Positions 12,361 to 21,040 of a stretch of DNA of 64,000 nucleotides are shown here, in pieces. How positions within the stretch are numbered: the first letter of the stretch is position 1; each line of letters begins with the position of its first letter. The stretch comes from RPQJ01 sp963748985. Lineage in GTDB: Bacteria; Pseudomonadota; Gammaproteobacteria; Steroidobacterales; Steroidobacteraceae. The position numbers were made by a program, and so were the translations under genes. The notes beneath the pieces are model-generated. The model was not told the DNA's origin. It saw only the letters and a program-made list of their open reading frames with translations, and ran no database searches. The stretch spans positions 84,816 to 148,815 of the forward strand of contig CAVVKQ010000026.1 of the NCBI GenBank assembly GCA_963748985.1, written 5' to 3'.

Positions 12361-12956
12361 ATGCGTCTCCCATCGAGCAGCTTTTCCAGCGCACCGCGCG
12401 CTTCCTGCACACCGTCCCCAGAGTGCGCGGAGAACAACTGCACCGTGACGAGACCGTCCTTTGGCAGTTTGCGGCGGACTGCCTGCAACGCATTGCCCGC
12501 CGCGCCGCGGCCGAGCTTGTCGGCCTTGGTCAGGAGAATGTGCACCGGCAGGTCGCGCGACATGGCCAGCTTCAGCATGTCCTGGTCGTGGTCGGTCAGC
12601 GGGTGACGCACGTCCATGACGACGATGGTGCCACGCAAGGACTCCCGCTTGCCGAAGTACCCCGTCAGCAGCGTGCCCCAATGTGCGCGCATTTCCCCCG
12701 CCACCTTGGCGAACCCATATCCCGGCAGGTCGACGAGTCGGCGGCCCGACTGCAGCTCGAAAAAATTGAGCAGCCGGGTGGCGCCCGGACTCTTGCTGGT
12801 CCTGGCAAGCCCCTTGCGCTGGGTGACCGCGTTGATGGCGCTCGACTTGCCTGCATTGGAGCGGCCGGCCACGGCGACTTCGACACCCGTATCCGGAGGC
12901 AACTGACCGAGCTTGTTCGCGCTGGTCAGGAATCGGACTTCGGGGTATGCGGCCAT
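12297..12956 (-). CDS. engB: ribosome-biogenesis GTPase EngB/YsxC
   Basis: 219 residues of the TRAFAC-class GTPase acting in 50S subunit assembly. G1 is AGRSNAGKSS, the G2 region is KSPGATRLLNFF, G3 is LVDLPGYGFAKV, G4 is LLTKADKLGRG and G5 is near LFSAHSG. The start at 12956 follows AGGAAAC and gives MAAYPEVRFLTSA. The C-terminus carries about 20 extra residues rich in Pro and Gly (ETPAGPVDPAGVNQPGIGG). These are encoded across the sRNA terminator on the other strand. It is divergent from cytochrome c4. Confidence 0.95.
   Translation of the reverse strand: MAAYPEVRFLTSANKLGQLPPDTGVEVAVAGRSNAGKSSAINAVTQRKGLARTSKSPGATRLLNFFELQSGRRLVDLPGYGFAKVAGEMRAHWGTLLTGYFGKRESLRGTIVVMDVRHPLTDHDQDMLKLAMSRDLPVHILLTKADKLGRGAAGNALQAVRRKLPKDGLVTVQLFSAHSGDGVQEARGALEKLLDGRRIKETPAGPVDPAGVNQPGIGG
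12323..12360 (+). terminator. strong rho-independent terminator
   Basis: An 11-bp perfect GC-rich stem (12323-12333 with 12342-12352), an 8-base loop and a TTTCTTTT tail. It ends the sRNA and any transcript from the OMP gene. It lies inside the last codons of the convergent engB gene. Confidence 0.9.
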
Positions 12957-13096
12957 GTTTCCTGTCCGTGGGACGCGCCCACGACGCGCGAAAGCCTTAG
13001 TGTACAATTTGCGGCTAGCCCGGCAGGCCGCAGAACAGCAAAGTCCCCGGCCTTTCTGCACCGGCGCTCGTTCGGTTCTTGGGAGTGAATTCAGTC

Positions 13097-13708
13097 ATGA
13101 CCGCGAAGTTCGCCGCACTCACGCTGGTTGCCGTGCTCGGCTGGACCGGCTCCGTCCACGCAGCAGGCACCGTGGAGGCCGGCCAGGCCAAATCGGCGAC
13201 TTGCATGGCCTGCCATGGCATGGACGGCAACAGCGCCAATCCCGAATGGCCTTCGCTCGCGGGCCAGCATCCGTCCTACATCCTGAAGCAGCTCAAGCAC
13301 TTCAAGGCTGGCGAGCGACAGAATCCGCTGATGAGCCCGATGGCAATGATCCTGGCCGACCAGGACATGGAAGACCTCGCGGCCTACTTCGCGTCTCAGA
13401 CGCCGCGGCCCACCGGCGAGACGGAACCCTCGAAACTCCAGCGCGGACAGAGTATCTACCGTGCCGGTATCGCGTCGAAGGGCGTGCCTTCGTGCGCCGG
13501 CTGCCACGGCCCGAGCGGCCGAGGCATCCCGGGCGCCGCGTTCCCGATGATCGGCGGCCAGCACGCGGTGTACGCCGCAACCCAGCTGCGCAGTTACAAA
13601 TCGGGCGCCCGCGCCACCGACCCGAACTCGATGATGCGTACCATCGCGTCCAGGCTCACGGACGAGGAAATCGACGCCGTCGCCTCGTACCTCCAGGGCA
13701 TGCGTTGA
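13097..13708 (+). CDS. diheme cytochrome c4
   Basis: 203 residues. The signal peptide ends near SVHA-AGT. There are two class I heme c domains, with CMACH (about residue 36) and CAGCH (about residue 136). Axial Met candidates lie in NPLMSPMA and in DPNSMMRTI. This periplasmic carrier passes electrons to terminal oxidases. The ATG at 13097 is preferred over the upstream 13079 start because it leads straight into the signal peptide. The gene pair with dsbA downstream is the Pseudomonas-like engB-cc4-dsbA order. The gap to dsbA is 32 bp, which suggests cotranscription. Confidence 0.9.
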   Translation: MTAKFAALTLVAVLGWTGSVHAAGTVEAGQAKSATCMACHGMDGNSANPEWPSLAGQHPSYILKQLKHFKAGERQNPLMSPMAMILADQDMEDLAAYFASQTPRPTGETEPSKLQRGQSIYRAGIASKGVPSCAGCHGPSGRGIPGAAFPMIGGQHAVYAATQLRSYKSGARATDPNSMMRTIASRLTDEEIDAVASYLQGMR

Positions 13709-13740
13709 ACCTCGCGGTCCGACGTCGGTCAGAAGCCACC

Positions 13741-14397
13741 ATGAACAAGCAGACCTGCATTTCCCGGGCCCGGCAGGCGTTCGCCGCCGGCGTGTTATTG
13801 CTGCTGGCGGCCGGCACGGCCTCTGCCGCTTTCGAACCCCAGCAGGGCGTGCACTACAAACTGCTGACGCCCGCGCAGCCGACCAACGTCGCGCCAGGCA
13901 AGGTCGAGGTGGTCGAGGTGTTCTGGTATGCCTGCGGCCATTGCTACCTGCTCGAGCCCAAGCTCGAAGCCTGGAGCCGCAATGGCAAGCCCGCCAACGC
14001 CGAACTCGTGCGCTTGCCTGCCACCTGGAACAACACGCTCAAGACGCACGCGCGCGTCTTCTACACGATGGAACTGCTTGGCAAGCCGAACCTGAATGCC
14101 GAGATCTGGCGTGAGATCAACGTCAAGGGCAACCGCCTCGACACGCCTGCGGCGATCGAGACGTTCTTCACGTCGCGCGGCGTAAGCAAGGCCGATTTCC
14201 AGAAGGCGTTCGCAGGCTTTGCGGTCGACTCCAAGATCATGAAGGCGGACGACCTCAACCGCCGCTACAAGATCGCGAGCACCCCCACGGTAATCGTAAA
14301 CGGCAAGTACGTCACCGACGTCAGCATGGCCGGCAGCGAGGACAAGCTGTTCGAAGTGATCAATGCGCTGGTGGCCAGGGAGCAGCCCGCGCGCTGA
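13741..14397 (+). CDS. dsbA: periplasmic thiol:disulfide interchange protein DsbA
   Basis: 218 residues. The signal peptide (FAAGVLLLLAAGTASA) is followed by the DsbA fold. The active site VFWYACGHCYLLEPKL gives a CGHC dipeptide pair instead of the usual CPHC of DsbA. The cis-proline loop is ASTPTVIVNGKYV and the helical insertion is normal. It oxidises paired cysteines in exported proteins. The CGHC centre is the thioredoxin-PDI-like form and may shift the redox potential. The gene lies 32 bp after cytochrome c4 and is followed by a clear terminator. Confidence 0.9.
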   Translation: MNKQTCISRARQAFAAGVLLLLAAGTASAAFEPQQGVHYKLLTPAQPTNVAPGKVEVVEVFWYACGHCYLLEPKLEAWSRNGKPANAELVRLPATWNNTLKTHARVFYTMELLGKPNLNAEIWREINVKGNRLDTPAAIETFFTSRGVSKADFQKAFAGFAVDSKIMKADDLNRRYKIASTPTVIVNGKYVTDVSMAGSEDKLFEVINALVAREQPAR

Positions 14398-14424
14398 TCC
14401 CCGCCGGATCAAACGCTGAGCCAG

Positions 14425-14457
14425 AAAACCGCCCCGGGAAGCCAGGGCGGTTTTTTT
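14425..14457 (+). terminator. rho-independent terminator after dsbA
   Basis: AAAACCGCCC pairs with GGGCGGTTTT around a short loop, and a run of seven T follows. It lies 28 bp after the dsbA stop. The A-run also makes it able to work in the minus direction. Confidence 0.9.
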
Positions 14458-14551
14458 CAGGTCGTTCGTTGCGAAAAACCGCCGCTGCGCGCAAGGCTTT
14501 TCGTTGCGCCCTGTGTTACAACGACGACCGGACTTCAGGTCGGATTTCCTG

Positions 14552-15526
14552 ATGCTGCGCTTATTGATTCCCACCGGCAGTGGCTACACCTGGGTCGAGC
14601 ACACCCCGCCGGCGCCCTTTCCGGATGAGTTCCTGTGGGCAGACCTCTTCGAGCCGACCCCCGACGAAGAGCGCGCGGTCGAGGCACTGCTCACTGTCGA
14701 CGTGCCCACGCGCGACGAGATGAAGGAGATCGAAACCTCCAACCGCCTGTATGAGGAGGGCGGCGCCGTGTACATGACGGCGACTGTCGGCAGCAAGCTC
14801 GACAGCGAGCGCCCGGAGAGCAGCGCGATCACGTTCATCCTCGCCAACGGGCGGATGATCACCAACCGCTACGTCAACCCGACGCCGGTGCAACGCTTCA
14901 TGCAACTGGTCGAGCGGTCGCCCGCGGCGTGCACTTCATCGGCCACGCTGTTCGCGGGACTCCTCGAATCTTTCGTCGAACGAATCGCCGACCTGCTCGA
15001 ACGCGTGCAGACGGAACTCGATGCCGTGTCGTTCGCGATCTTTCCGCGTGGGGGCGCAACCTCGCCGAGCAGCGCCGACCTGCACGCCCTGATCCGCCAG
15101 ATCGGCGCCGACGGCGACCTGGTCTCGAAGGCGCGGGAGAGCCTGGTGAGCTTCCAGCGCATCCTGATGTACGTGCAGCAGTCCCCGAACCTCGAGCTCT
15201 CGTCGGACCAGCGCAATCGCTTCAAGTCGACGCTGCGCGACGTGCAATCGCTGTCGGACCACGCATCGTTCCTGGTCAGCAAGATCCAGTTCCTGCTCGA
15301 CGCGGTGCTCGGCCTCATCAACCTCGAGCAGAACAACATCATCAAGATCTTCTCGGTCGCGGCCGTGATGTTCCTGCCGCCGACGCTGGTTGCGAGCATC
15401 TACGGCATGAACTTCCACTTCATGCCGGAGCTCGACAAGCATTGGGGATATCCGGCGGCACTGCTGGCCATGGTGTTCTCGGCCCTGGTGCCTTACGTCT
15501 ACTTCCGCCGCAAGGGCTGGCTGTAG
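14552..15526 (+). CDS. CorA family divalent-cation transporter
   Basis: 324 residues. There is a long acidic cytoplasmic N-terminal domain, a coiled-coil helix region (about residues 150-260), and two C-terminal membrane helices. The signature YGMNFHFMPEL sits between them and the protein ends in a basic cytoplasmic tail (YFRRKGWL). CorA pentamers import Mg2+, or export Zn2+ in the ZntB branch. The GMN is intact and the following sequence is FHFMPEL rather than the classical MPEL directly after N, so the ion is not assigned. The ATG at 14552 is chosen because codons upstream to 14504 are unlike the family. Confidence 0.9.
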   Translation: MLRLLIPTGSGYTWVEHTPPAPFPDEFLWADLFEPTPDEERAVEALLTVDVPTRDEMKEIETSNRLYEEGGAVYMTATVGSKLDSERPESSAITFILANGRMITNRYVNPTPVQRFMQLVERSPAACTSSATLFAGLLESFVERIADLLERVQTELDAVSFAIFPRGGATSPSSADLHALIRQIGADGDLVSKARESLVSFQRILMYVQQSPNLELSSDQRNRFKSTLRDVQSLSDHASFLVSKIQFLLDAVLGLINLEQNNIIKIFSVAAVMFLPPTLVASIYGMNFHFMPELDKHWGYPAALLAMVFSALVPYVYFRRKGWL

Positions 15527-15545
15527 TCCGGCCCGCTTCCAACTG

Positions 15546-16166
15546 ATGACGCCGGGCGTATACCTCGCCCTGACCGCGACGATCGCGGTGGCGGCGCTCA
15601 CTCCCGGCCCGGCCGTGACGGCCATCGTTGCGCGCGCCATCACCGATGGCATCCGACCCGCACTGGCGATCAACGCGGGCGTCGTCACGGGCGACCTGCT
15701 GTTCTTCGCGCTGGCGGCGGCCGGCATGGCAGCGGCGGCGAGCTCGCTCGGCGATCTGTTCACCGTGCTGCAGTGGCTCGGTGCTGCTTACCTTGCCTGG
15801 CAGGGCATCACCCTGTGGCGTTTCCAGCCGCTCCCCGTGACGCCCGGCGTTGGCGTGCCACACGAGTCGAACTTCTGGCGCAACTACGGAGCCGGACTGC
15901 TGCTGATGTTCGGGCACGTGCAGGCATTGCTGTTCTATGCCGCGCTGCTGCCCGGATTCGTCGACTTTTCCCGTCTCACGGTGTGGGATATCGCTCTCGT
16001 CGCATTGACGCTGGTCGTCGTGATCGGGGGTATCAACACGGGCTACGCCGTACTGGGGGCCCGTGCCCGCCATTTTTTTGCCGACGCGCGGGCCCAGCGG
16101 ATCTTGCACCGCGTGGCGGGCACGCTGATGCTGCTCGCCGCGGTTCTCGTCGCCACTCGGGTGTAG
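15546..16166 (+). CDS. LysE/RhtB family amino-acid exporter
   Basis: 206 residues with about six membrane helices and the family opening LTPGPAVTAIVARAITDGIR, followed by ALAINAGVVTGDLLFF. LysE/RhtB proteins export amino acids such as lysine, threonine or homoserine lactone; the substrate is not predictable. It starts 19 bp after the corA-like gene and ends 10 bp before the NYN-domain gene, so a loose operon is likely. Confidence 0.85.
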   Translation: MTPGVYLALTATIAVAALTPGPAVTAIVARAITDGIRPALAINAGVVTGDLLFFALAAAGMAAAASSLGDLFTVLQWLGAAYLAWQGITLWRFQPLPVTPGVGVPHESNFWRNYGAGLLLMFGHVQALLFYAALLPGFVDFSRLTVWDIALVALTLVVVIGGINTGYAVLGARARHFFADARAQRILHRVAGTLMLLAAVLVATRV

Positions 16167-16176
16167 GATTGAACGC

Positions 16177-17096
16177 ATGGCCAAACCCACGATCAACAAC
16201 ATGGCGGTGTTCTGCGATTTCGAGAACGTCGCCCTGGGCGTGCGCGATGCGCGCTACGCGAAGTTCGATATCGACAAGGTGCTCGAGCGCCTGCTGTTGA
16301 AGGGCAGCATCGTCGTCAAGAAGGCGTACTGCGACTGGGAGCGGTACAAGGAATTCAAGGCGCCGATGCACGAAGCGTCGTTCGAACTCATCGAGATTCC
16401 GCACGTGCGCATGTCGGGCAAGAACTCGGCCGACATCCGCATGGTCGTCGACGCGCTCGACCTCTGCTACACCAAGTCGCACGTGGACACGTTCGTGATC
16501 GTGAGCGGCGACTCGGACTTCTCACCGCTCGTGAGCAAGCTGCGCGAGAACAACAAACTCGTCATTGGCGTGGGCGTGAAGAGTTCGACGTCGGACCTGC
16601 TGATCGCGAACTGCGACGAGTTCATCTATTACGACGACCTCGTGCGCAAGGAAGAGCAACGCAGCCGGCGCAAGAAGCCGCCGTCCGTGCCGGCAGCACC
16701 GGCGACGTCCGGCAAACCGCCGGCCGCGACCAGGCCACCCGCGGCTTCGGCAACGCAGCAGGCGGCGCCGACCGAAGGTGACGTCGCGGCGGCGGCGGGC
16801 GGCGAGCCCGCGCGCAAGGGGCCGTCGCGCGCCAAGTCCGAGGACGAAAAGAAGCAGGAGGCATTCGACCAGGTGCTTGCGACGATCGAAGCGCTGGCGG
16901 ACGAACGCGAAGCGACGAGAAGATCTGGGGCTCGATGATCAAGCAGACGCTGAAGCGCCAGCGCCCCGGATTCAACGAGAGCTACCACGGCTTCCGCAGC
17001 TTCAACCAGCTGCTCGAGGAAGCGCGCGACCGCAAGCTGATCGAGCTGGAGAAAGACGAAAAATCGGGCGGTTACGTCGTCAGGGCAGTGACCTGA
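16177..17096 (+). CDS. NYN-domain RNase-like protein with C-terminal LOTUS/OST-HTH domain, one frameshift
   Basis: Residues 1 to about 150 form a NYN/PIN-like (LabA, DUF88) domain. Acidic sites are seen in MAVFCDFENVALGV, KNSADIRMVVDALDLC and FVIVSGDSDFSPLVSKLRE. A Pro/Ala-rich linker follows. The frame from 16177 ends early at 16938. The LOTUS/OST-HTH domain (IWGSMIKQTLKRQRPGFNES, then a GFRSFNQLLEEA segment) continues in another frame from about 16920 to the TGA at 17096. One missing base near 16911-16922 would unite them into about 306 residues, the normal architecture. NYN-LOTUS proteins are thought to bind and cleave RNA; the biological role is poorly known. As read, the LOTUS part is lost. 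Confidence 0.8.
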
Positions 17097-17170
17097 ACCG
17101 ACGCGACGCCGACCCGATCCGCGGTAAGCTTGCGACCCGCAGGGATCGAGCCGTCGGAGAAGACTGGCGC

Positions 17171-18950
17171 ATGGCTGACGTTTTCGTTTCGTATGCACGC
17201 AGCGACAAGGCGCGCGTCGCGCCGCTGGTGGCTGCGATCGAGGCCCGCGGCTGGACGGTCTGGTGGGACCCGGAGATCGACGCCGGGCAGCAGTTCGACG
17301 ATCAGATCGAAGCCGAACTGCTGGCCGCCGCCGCGGTTGTCGTGGTCTGGACCGCAACCTCGGTCGACTCCCGCTGGGTGCGCGGCGAAGCGCGCGAAGC
17401 CGCCGACCGCAACATCCTCGTGCCCGTTCGGTTCGATACAGCCCGCCTGCCGATGGACGTGCGCGCGATCCACACGATCGATCTCGACACGTGGAACGAG
17501 GACCCCGGCAGCGCGTCGTTCCAGGATCTCGCGCGCGCGCTCGATTCGATGATTGCGCGCCGGAGCAAGGCGACCGCAGCTGCTGCCGGCGCCGCCGCAG
17601 CCGTCGCGACGGCGACCCCCGCCCGGGCACGCGTGTCGATCTGCGTGCTGCCGTTCTCCAACATGAGCGGCGATCTTGAGCAGGAGTACTTCAGCGACGG
17701 CATCAGCGAGGACATCATCACCGACCTCAGCAAGGTCTCGGCGCTGGCCGTCGTTTCACGCAACACCGCGTTCACCTTCAAGGGCAAGCACGTCGACCTG
17801 CCGCAGGTCGCGAAGCAGCTGAAGGTGACGCACGTGCTCGAGGGCAGCGTGCGCCGCGCCGGCGGTCGCGTCCGCATCACGGCACAGCTGATCGAGGCAT
17901 CGAGCGACAATCACCTCTGGGCCGAACGCTACGACCGCGACCTGAACGACATCTTCGCGCTGCAGGACGAGATTTCCGAGGCCATCGTCACGGCGCTCAG
18001 ACTCAAGTTGCTTGCCGGAAGAAAAGAAGGCTATCGAGCAGCGCGGCACGACCAATCTCGACGCATATAACCTCTACCTGATGGCCCGGCAGCATTACGC
18101 CAGCGGTCTGTTGAGTGACGTGCGCAAGAGCGACACGGTGATCCGCCTGTCCCGGGCGGCGATCGAGCTCGATCCGAACTACGCGCGGGCGTGGGCGCTC
18201 CTGGCCAGCGCGCAGCGCAATCGCCTGTACGGCAGATCTCGGGCGACAATGGTTCGATGCCGCCGCGACGCGCGCCATCGAACTGGATCGAACCTGGCCG
18301 AGGCGCATTCGGCGAAGGCCGGCGTGCTGGCGGCGGAGGTCGACTACGCCGCGGCCGAGGACGAGATCAGCGACGGCACTGCGGCTCGATCCGGATTCTG
18401 TCGACGTATTGCGGGAGGCCGGCCGCCTGCGCTATCATGAGCGCCGCTACGCCGAGGCCGCGACACATTGGGAAAAGGAGTTCGGCCGGGTCGAGACCGG
18501 ATTTCGCGATCGGTGGCCTGCTCATCACTTGCTACACGGCATTGGGCGATGCGCCGAACGTGAAGCGAGTCGCCAGCGGACGCTGGAGCGAGCCGAGAAG
18601 GTCATCGCAGTCGATGCGACAACGGTTCTGCGATGGCGGCGATGTTCAGTGCCTGCTGTATCTCGGCCAGACCGATCGGGCCAAGGAATGGGCACAAGCG
18701 TGCCGTGCTGATCGACCCGGACAATCTGTCATGCGCTACAACCTGGCGTGCGACCTGATCGTCGAACCTGAGCGAGTACGACACGGCGCTCGCCATGCTG
18801 GCCCCGTGTTGCAGCCGCACCGGACGCGACCAGCTGGCGTGGCTGCAATCCGATCCGGACCTGGATGCGATGCGCGCGACCCCCGCTTCTGCGCCTGGTC
18901 GAGCGGCGGAGACTCTCCGCGCGAACGCCTGACGCACTCGACGTCAGACC
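17171..18950 (+). pseudogene. TIR - TolB-like - TPR protein with multiple frame breaks
   Basis: The ATG at 17171 opens a TIR domain (MADVFVSYARSDKARVAPLV, GWTVWWDPEIDAGQQF, WVRGEAREAADRNILVPV). An Ala-rich linker and a TolB-N/FlgO-like domain follow (VSICVLPFSNMSGDLEQEYF, DGISEDIITDLSKV, VTHVLEGSVRRAGGRVRIT, LIEASSDNHLWAERYDR). At about 18010 the frame changes into TPR repeats (TTNLDAYNLYLMARQHY, AAIELDPNYARAWALLASAQ). It then changes several more times, with readable pieces such as NVKRVA and LYLGQTDRAKEWAQ. The end near 18950 is approximate. Intact relatives are common in alpha- and gammaproteobacteria, and their TIR domains may hydrolyse NAD+. A promoter or partner is not evident. Confidence 0.75.
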
Positions 18951-18971
18951 TGCAAGCTCGAGGAACCAGTC

Positions 18972-19637
18972 GTGCGATTACTGCTGGCGGAAGACGACAC
19001 CATGATCGGTGAGGCGGTGCGGGCCGGCCTGCGCCGACAGGGATTTGTCGTTGACTGGGTACAGGACGGTGTCGCCGCCGAACAGGCGCTGCTGGCTGAA
19101 GCCTACGATGCCTGCCTGCTCGATCTCGGCTTGCCGCGCAAGGCAGGTCTCGATGTGCTGCGCCGCCTGCGTGAGCGTGGCTCGATGCTGCCGGTGCTGG
19201 TGCTGACGGCCCGCGACGCGATCACCGATCGTGTCGACGGCCTCGACGCCGGCGCCGACGATTATGTCGTCAAGCCTTTTGACCTGGCCGAGCTGGCCGC
19301 GCGGATCCGGGCCGTTACGCGTCGCAAGGGCGGACGAGCGCAGGCGATCATCGAGCATGGCGAGGTTGCGCTGGACCCGGCGACTCGTGAAGTCCGGCGC
19401 AACGGTGAACCCGTGGCGCTGTCGCCGCGCGAATTCGCCTTGCTGCAGGCGCTGCTCGAGCAGCCCGGACGGATTCTCTCCCGCACGCAACTGGAAGAAC
19501 GGCTCTACGGATGGGGCGAGGAAGTCGAGAGCAACGTGGTCGAAGTGCACGTGCATACCCTGCGTCGCAAGCTCGGGGCTGATTTCATCCGCACCGTCCG
19601 CGGCGTCGGTTACCGCGTCGCCCCGGCCACGCCATGA
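18972..19637 (+). CDS. OmpR/QseB-type response regulator
   Basis: 221 residues. The receiver domain shows acidic residues in LLAEDD, the phospho-acceptor Asp in ACLLDLGLPRKAG, VLVLTARDA and the Lys of DYVVKPFDLAEL. A winged-helix DNA-binding domain follows (SPREFALLQALLEQPGRILS, VEVHVHTLRRKLG, TVRGVGYR). The GTG start at 18972 is the only one that fits. The TGA overlaps the kinase ATG by 4 bp, so the two are translationally coupled. With the downstream HtrA protease, the set resembles envelope-stress systems; the signal is unknown. Confidence 0.92.
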   Translation: MRLLLAEDDTMIGEAVRAGLRRQGFVVDWVQDGVAAEQALLAEAYDACLLDLGLPRKAGLDVLRRLRERGSMLPVLVLTARDAITDRVDGLDAGADDYVVKPFDLAELAARIRAVTRRKGGRAQAIIEHGEVALDPATREVRRNGEPVALSPREFALLQALLEQPGRILSRTQLEERLYGWGEEVESNVVEVHVHTLRRKLGADFIRTVRGVGYRVAPATP

Positions 19638-20956
19638 ACTCGCTGCGCAACAAGCTGCTGGTCTGGCTGCTCGGCGCCGTCGCGCTGGTCGGCGCCGCAG
19701 GTGCGTGGGCCAGCTACCGCAATGCACTCGCCGAGGCCAACGCGTTCTTCGACGACCACCTGCGCCAGACCGCGCTGCTGCTGCGCGACCAGGCTTACGG
19801 CTTCGCCGCCACGCCGGGCTTGCCGCAGGAAATTCCCGACTATGACTTCGTGGTGCAGGTGTGGACGCTGGACGGCGTGCGCGTGTACCTCTCGCGTCCT
19901 CACACGGTGTTGCCCGGACTGACCACGCTCGGACTGTCGACGGCCGCCACGCCCAACGGCCGCTGGCGAGTGTACGGTGTCGAGGCACGCGGACGGGTCA
20001 TCCAGGTCGCGCAACCGATGAACATCCGCGAGCAGCGCGCCGCGCACCTGGCATTGCGGACGATCGCGCCCTTCGCGTTCCTGCTGCCGGCGCTCGCGCT
20101 GCTGATAGTCTGGATCGTCGGGCGCGCCGTGCGTCCGGTGCGCCGGTTCGCAGACATCCTGCGCACTCGCCAGCAGGGCGCGCTCGATCCGCTTGATGGC
20201 GACGGGCTGCCGGATGAGATTCGGCCCGTCGCGCTCGCATTGAATGACCTGCTGGCCCGGCTCAAGGAGTCCGTCGAGCGCGAACGCTCCTTCATCGCCG
20301 ATGCAGCCCATGAGTTGCGCACGCCGCTGACGGCGCTCGACCTGCAAGTGCAGTCGCTGCGGGCCTCGGCTGCTGGTGGCGTGCACGATGACGCCATCGG
20401 ACGGCTCGAAACCGGCGTGGCGCGGGCTACCCGCCTGGTCGAGCAGTTGCTGGCCCTGGCGCGCGAGGAGCGCGGGGGCAGCCGCGACTTCGAACCTGTG
20501 GCGCTGGCGGACGTAGTCCGGGAGGTCATCGAGGAACTGCTGCCCCTCGCGGACCAGCGTGGGATCGACCTCGGCATGGAGCGGTCGGATGTCGTCCGGG
20601 TGACCGGAGACCGGGAGGCGCTGCGGGTGCTGGTCCGCAACCTGCTCGACAATGCCATTCGTTATTCGCCCGAGAGAGGGCGCGTCGACGTATCCGTGGA
20701 ACGTCACGACGGCACCCCGCCGCGCGCAATGCTCGTCGTCTATGACGACGGCCCCGGCATACCGGCGTCTGAGCGCGACAAGGTATTCGATCGCTTCCAT
20801 CGCGTGCCCGGCACGCCGTCGCCCGGCAGCGGCATCGGGTTGGCCCTGGTGCGCTCGGTCGCGGCGCATCACCACGCCCGGATCCGCCTTGACGAGGGCC
20901 CAGGCGCACGCGGGCTGCGCGTGAGCGTCGAGTTCGCCGCCCTCGATCCGCCTTAA
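19634..20956 (+). CDS. QseC-like membrane sensor histidine kinase
   Basis: 440 residues. TM1 (about 8-27) and TM2 (about 145-165) flank a 115-residue periplasmic domain. A HAMP region with PVRRFADIL follows. The H-box is ERSFIADAAHELRTPLTALD, the N-box NLLDNAIRYSPERGRV, G1 VVYDDGPGIP and G2 GSGIGLALVRS. It phosphorylates the upstream regulator. The periplasmic part (DYDFVVQVWTLDGVRVYLS) looks like the sensor domain of TctE/QseC-type kinases. No ligand residues can be named. Followed after 84 bp by htrA. Confidence 0.92.
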   Translation: MNSLRNKLLVWLLGAVALVGAAGAWASYRNALAEANAFFDDHLRQTALLLRDQAYGFAATPGLPQEIPDYDFVVQVWTLDGVRVYLSRPHTVLPGLTTLGLSTAATPNGRWRVYGVEARGRVIQVAQPMNIREQRAAHLALRTIAPFAFLLPALALLIVWIVGRAVRPVRRFADILRTRQQGALDPLDGDGLPDEIRPVALALNDLLARLKESVERERSFIADAAHELRTPLTALDLQVQSLRASAAGGVHDDAIGRLETGVARATRLVEQLLALAREERGGSRDFEPVALADVVREVIEELLPLADQRGIDLGMERSDVVRVTGDREALRVLVRNLLDNAIRYSPERGRVDVSVERHDGTPPRAMLVVYDDGPGIPASERDKVFDRFHRVPGTPSPGSGIGLALVRSVAAHHHARIRLDEGPGARGLRVSVEFAALDPP

Positions 20957-21017
20957 GCCTGCCCTAAGGCATCCGGTCCACGATTCCTCCCGTGCCTGGC
21001 GATCCGCCCCGCGGATC
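20951..21017 (+). promoter_or_regulatory. paired inverted repeats upstream of htrA
   Basis: The kinase-htrA gap has CCTTA/TAAGG arms around 20951-20969, overlapping the kinase stop, and a second palindrome GATCCGC-CCC-GCGGATC at 21001-21017. Neither is followed by a T-run. They may be a regulator-binding site or RNA hairpins that adjust HtrA expression relative to the two-component genes. Evidence is symmetry only. Confidence 0.3.
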
Positions 21018-21040
21018 ATTGCTTGCAAGGAGAGTCGCCC

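Noticed and set aside
17171..17700. Thoeris-like or other named anti-phage system based on the TIR domain
   Set aside because: The TIR domain is fused to TolB-like and TPR parts, and no ThsA, SIR2 or other effector partner is nearby. The gene is also frame-broken, so a named defence system is not supported.
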